A stretch of DNA of 64,000 bases from Ignavibacteriae bacterium HGW-Ignavibacteriae-1 (GTDB lineage Bacteria; Bacteroidota; Ignavibacteria; Kapaibacteriales; UBA2268). The position numbers and the translations under genes were made by a program. This document shows, one piece after another, positions 61,643 through 64,000 of the stretch. Under the pieces are notes generated by a model, which was not told the origin of the DNA, did not search any database, and saw only the letters and a program-made list of their open reading frames with translations. Where the stretch lies: positions 112,947 through 176,946 of the forward strand of contig PGYU01000003.1 of the NCBI GenBank assembly GCA_002839825.1, written 5' to 3'. How positions within the stretch are numbered: position 1 is the first letter of the stretch; each line of letters begins with the position of its first letter.

Positions 61643-62461
61643 TTAATTTAACTTAACGATTTTTTTCACATGTTGCAATTCTTTACGGTTTAAATGCCTG
61701 TAAGTTCCTCTTGGCAAACCCGATACGTTTATCCCTGCAAATGTCTTCCTGTCAAGCTGTTTGACTTCGTACTCGAAAGTTTCAAAAATCCGCCTTACTT
61801 CGTGATTTTTCCCTTCGCGTAATGTTATCGTAACTTTCGATTTATCATAAGTATGGATGAATAATTCGCATGGTTGTGTCATTTCGCCGTTTTCGAGTTC
61901 TACGCCCTGCGAAATAGCTTTTGCGTCTTCGGTCTTAAGTACTTGGTCTAATTTCACATCATAAACGCGCTCAATTTCATACGATGGATGAGTCAGCCTA
62001 TGAGCGAGTTCGCCATCGTTAGTCAGCAAAAGCACTCCTGTTGTATTACGGTCTAATCGCCCGACAGGATAGATTCGTGCATGCTTTTTGACGATGTCAA
62101 GCACTGTTTTTCTGCCTAATTCATCGTCGGTGGTAGTTATCACATTTTTGGGTTTATTCAGTACAATGTAAATTGGCATAGTCTTTTCCTTCACAGGGTC
62201 GCCATGCACAGTTACAAAGTCAGTTTTGTTCACTTTCGTGCCCGGTTGGTCAACCACGATACCATTTACTTTTACGGCACCATCCAGAATCAATTCATCG
62301 GCTTTTCGACGCGAAGTTATTCCGGCGTCGGCGATAAATTTGTTCAACCTTATATCAACATCAAGCTCACTTTCGCCTTTTTTCCTTGGGCGAGTGCTCT
62401 TTGCTTTTGTCGTAGTTTTATTCGAGCTGACAAGTTCTCTTTTTTTAGTCACAGTTTTCAT
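61643..62461 (-). CDS. rRNA pseudouridine synthase (RsuA/RluB family)
   Basis: 272 residues: basic N-terminal tail (about 1-32, many Lys/Arg), S4 domain (RLNKFIADAGITSRRKADELI), and catalytic domain with GRLDRNTTGVLLLTNDGELAHRLTHPS (in part), holding the catalytic Asp in GRLDRNTTG. Target site among RluB/RluE/RluF/RsuA not readable from sequence. Confidence 0.93.
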   Translation of the reverse strand: MKTVTKKRELVSSNKTTTKAKSTRPRKKGESELDVDIRLNKFIADAGITSRRKADELILDGAVKVNGIVVDQPGTKVNKTDFVTVHGDPVKEKTMPIYIVLNKPKNVITTTDDELGRKTVLDIVKKHARIYPVGRLDRNTTGVLLLTNDGELAHRLTHPSYEIERVYDVKLDQVLKTEDAKAISQGVELENGEMTQPCELFIHTYDKSKVTITLREGKNHEVRRIFETFEYEVKQLDRKTFAGINVSGLPRGTYRHLNRKELQHVKKIVKLN

Positions 62462-62474
62462 TTTTTCAATCCGT

Positions 62475-63389
62475 TTAAGTCAGAAACAACATGGCAACAC
62501 CGATTACTGAAACCGATGCTCCTATTAATGCTCTTGCATTTATTTTTTCTTTGTAAAATATGTAAGTTACTGGTAATATCATAATTGGTACAGTTGACAT
62601 TAGTGTTGCGGCAATTCCTACCTGTGTGTTTGTCAATGCTACAAAACTTAACGTTATGCCTAAGTATGGTCCAATCACCGAACCAAGTGCTACGAGCCCG
62701 AATGTCTTTTTATCTCTCATGTACAATTTCACCGGATTTTTGTATCTACCTATTAAATAGGCTGCCGGTAACAAAAAAACTACAGACGATGCAATACGGA
62801 CAAAAGTGGCTGTGATGCTATGAATATCTCCATCGGAATATGCCATTTTTGCAAGTATCAACCCAATACCTTGACCTGCTGAGCCTAATAATGCGTACAT
62901 CAGGCCTTTGGCTGTCATCTGAAATTGTCGGTTGCCTGTGCTTGGTCTGCGGTCAATTATGACAATAAAAATTCCGCTGAGAGTTACTAAAATTCCAATT
63001 ATTGCATAAAGGGACATCACTTCGCCGAGTACAAAATATGCCAGAATGCCGGCGATAGCGGGATTGACAGAATAGATGAGCATTGTCATCCGAGGTCCAA
63101 TCGCACTGAATGATTTGAATAGAAAAGAATCTCCAACTACCAAACCTACTATGCCGCTTAATGTCAGCATCAGAAGTTGGTAACTCGTGACAGAGTAGCT
63201 CAGCCCTAAAATCAAAATGGTAATAGCTAACAATATTGTAGCCAATGCCATTCTGTCAACGTTCAGTTGGATTGGACCTAATTTAATGGTTGCAGCCGTG
63301 AATACTATAGACGCATTAGACCATAGTAAAGCTGCTGTAAGTGCTGAAATTTCCCCTATAAACAAATTATGTCCCAAAGTAAAATGCAA
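62475..63389 (-). CDS. EamA-domain (DMT family) membrane transporter
   Basis: 304 residues forming ten membrane helices in two EamA repeats, with the repeat signature ALIGASVSVIGVAMLF at the C-terminus and GEVMSLYAIIGILVTLSG in the first half. Inner-membrane exporter of metabolites; substrate unknown. Confidence 0.9.
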   Translation of the reverse strand: MHFTLGHNLFIGEISALTAALLWSNASIVFTAATIKLGPIQLNVDRMALATILLAITILILGLSYSVTSYQLLMLTLSGIVGLVVGDSFLFKSFSAIGPRMTMLIYSVNPAIAGILAYFVLGEVMSLYAIIGILVTLSGIFIVIIDRRPSTGNRQFQMTAKGLMYALLGSAGQGIGLILAKMAYSDGDIHSITATFVRIASSVVFLLPAAYLIGRYKNPVKLYMRDKKTFGLVALGSVIGPYLGITLSFVALTNTQVGIAATLMSTVPIMILPVTYIFYKEKINARALIGASVSVIGVAMLFLT

Positions 63390-63416
63390 AAATACGAAAC
63401 ATTCAACGAAATTTAC

Positions 63417-64000
63417 TTAACTCTTTTTGGGACTTTCGATTGAACGTCGGAAAATTTCGAATGTCAATAGCGAATCCAAATCATTGCAGGATTTGGGATT
63501 GCCCAAACTTGCATTGTTGATTATGTTTTTCACAATTTCCTTGTTGTAATAGCCACTCGAGAGTGTTTCTGAGGAATTGAGATAATCGCCAATTTCACTG
63601 CCGAATAATCTGAACATCTCTACTGCATAATCTTTGCGATATTTACTCTCGGTGAGTTTTAAGTATAATCCCGAGCTAAGTGTACCGAGATTGAATGGGA
63701 TTTCGTGTGACCCTTTTATTAAATTAATCTTAGCAATCTCCGGATAAGTTTGTCTGATAGTGTCCTTATAAAACTTGCCGTTAAACTTTTGATTTGGAGT
63801 CAAAGCAACTAACGCACGATTCATTATCGGCTGATTGAATGGGCTAAGACTGACGTGAGTATTATCAGCTAATGTCTGTTTGCCCGAAATATTATTGCTG
63901 ATTTTAAAATCTATCGAAAAATTGTCCAATCTCCTTGCTAAATCATATCGTTTATTCATTTCGTATGAATCAATGACTGTATCTGCTTTTTCTAATGTTG
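63417..64000 (-). CDS. C-terminal part of an unrecognised protein, weakly asparagine-synthase-like
   Basis: The frame is open through the right edge (TLEKADTVIDSYEMNKRYDLARR), so the ORF track Met at 63959 is internal and the 5' end lies outside. The segment SPFNQPIMNRALVALTPNQK and FYKDTIRQTYPEIAKI resembles the C-terminal end of asparagine-synthase-type proteins (PFLDxxLVxFAxSLP...YKxxLRKxxPELAKI). The similarity is weak and unverified. Alternatively an unrelated Bacteroidetes protein. Confidence 0.45.
   Translation of the reverse strand, partial: TLEKADTVIDSYEMNKRYDLARRLDNFSIDFKISNNISGKQTLADNTHVSLSPFNQPIMNRALVALTPNQKFNGKFYKDTIRQTYPEIAKINLIKGSHEIPFNLGTLSSGLYLKLTESKYRKDYAVEMFRLFGSEIGDYLNSSETLSSGYYNKEIVKNIINNASLGNPKSCNDLDSLLTFEIFRRSIESPKKS

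Noticed and set aside
1-64000. tRNA, rRNA or other structured RNA genes
   Set aside because: No cloverleaf with T-loop consensus, no rRNA segment and no riboswitch aptamer (for example FMN before ribE) was recognisable by eye; a covariance-model scan would be decisive.
1-64000. Insertion sequences, integrases or prophage genes
   Set aside because: No transposase, recombinase or phage structural protein was seen; only the DUF1016 remnant and REP-like palindromes hint at past mobile DNA.

Overview
This 64 kb window is chromosomal DNA, by eye low in GC, from a Gram-negative member of the Bacteroidetes/Chlorobi (FCB) group, probably on the Ignavibacteria/Kapabacteria side. The evidence is an LpxC-FabZ fusion, lipid A and BamA/OmpH envelope genes, a secreted giant protein with a type IX secretion C-terminal tail, several lipoproteins, TAnnTTTG-type promoters, a Bacteroidetes-type 30-residue basic ribosomal mini-protein, and an ATP synthase operon without atpD and atpC. 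Unlike typical Bacteroidetes, many starts have a clear Shine-Dalgarno sequence. The metabolism looks anaerobic and fermentative. The placement is inference; no rRNA or tRNA gene was seen.

Layout: (1) 0-7 kb is an [FeFe]-hydrogenase island: hydC-hydB-hydA and the start of a TM1266-like gene on the minus strand, divergent from aspartase-hydF on the plus strand, with Rex-like palindromes between them. (2) 6.8-11.9 kb holds a DUF5522 mini-protein, a guanidino-modifying enzyme, a PG_1098-type methyltransferase, IspH, Cmk, a HAD phosphatase and SSB. (3) 11.9-22.1 kb is an envelope block: outer membrane protein, sugar-phosphate transferase, LpxA, LpxC/FabZ, LpxD, two OmpH chaperones, BamA and UppS. 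(4) 22.3-33.2 kb on the plus strand holds HU, the ribosomal mini-protein, the giant T9SS substrate, CutA, RadC, an M16 peptidase, thioredoxin reductase and an M13 peptidase. (5) 33.3-40.7 kb has a lipoprotein gene, two REP-like palindromes and the ATP synthase operon atpZ-orf-BEFHA-hldD-G. (6) 40.7-45 kb has a CBM9-like secreted protein, a PfkB kinase, Ddl and a family 4 uracil-DNA glycosylase. (7) 45-49.7 kb is an acyl-CoA/acid module: Ptb-Buk, a DUF1016 gene remnant, a carboxyltransferase, a biotin carrier and a cupin. (8) 49.7-64 kb, minus strand, has RibE, RNase R, a GAF/degenerate GGDEF membrane protein, a Nudix enzyme, Ndk, SucD with an AT-hook tail, YraN, PurF, a pseudouridine synthase, a DMT transporter and a partial gene.

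The genes suggest a cell that makes acyl phosphates (Ptb/Buk), runs a biotin-dependent carboxylation or decarboxylation, and disposes of NADH electrons as H2 through HydABC, with part of the H-cluster maturation machinery alongside.

The most unusual observation is succinyl-CoA synthetase alpha (sucD) reading straight into a long AT-hook repeat tail, broken by a -1 frame change at an A5G run. The split could be programmed frameshifting, a 19-nt slippage deletion or an assembly error. Other points are an H-cluster L1 motif with Ser at a canonical Cys ligand position, a short HydB without the extra clusters of bifurcating enzymes, an atpZ frame with no canonical start codon, and a previously unlisted DUF1016 gene fossil.
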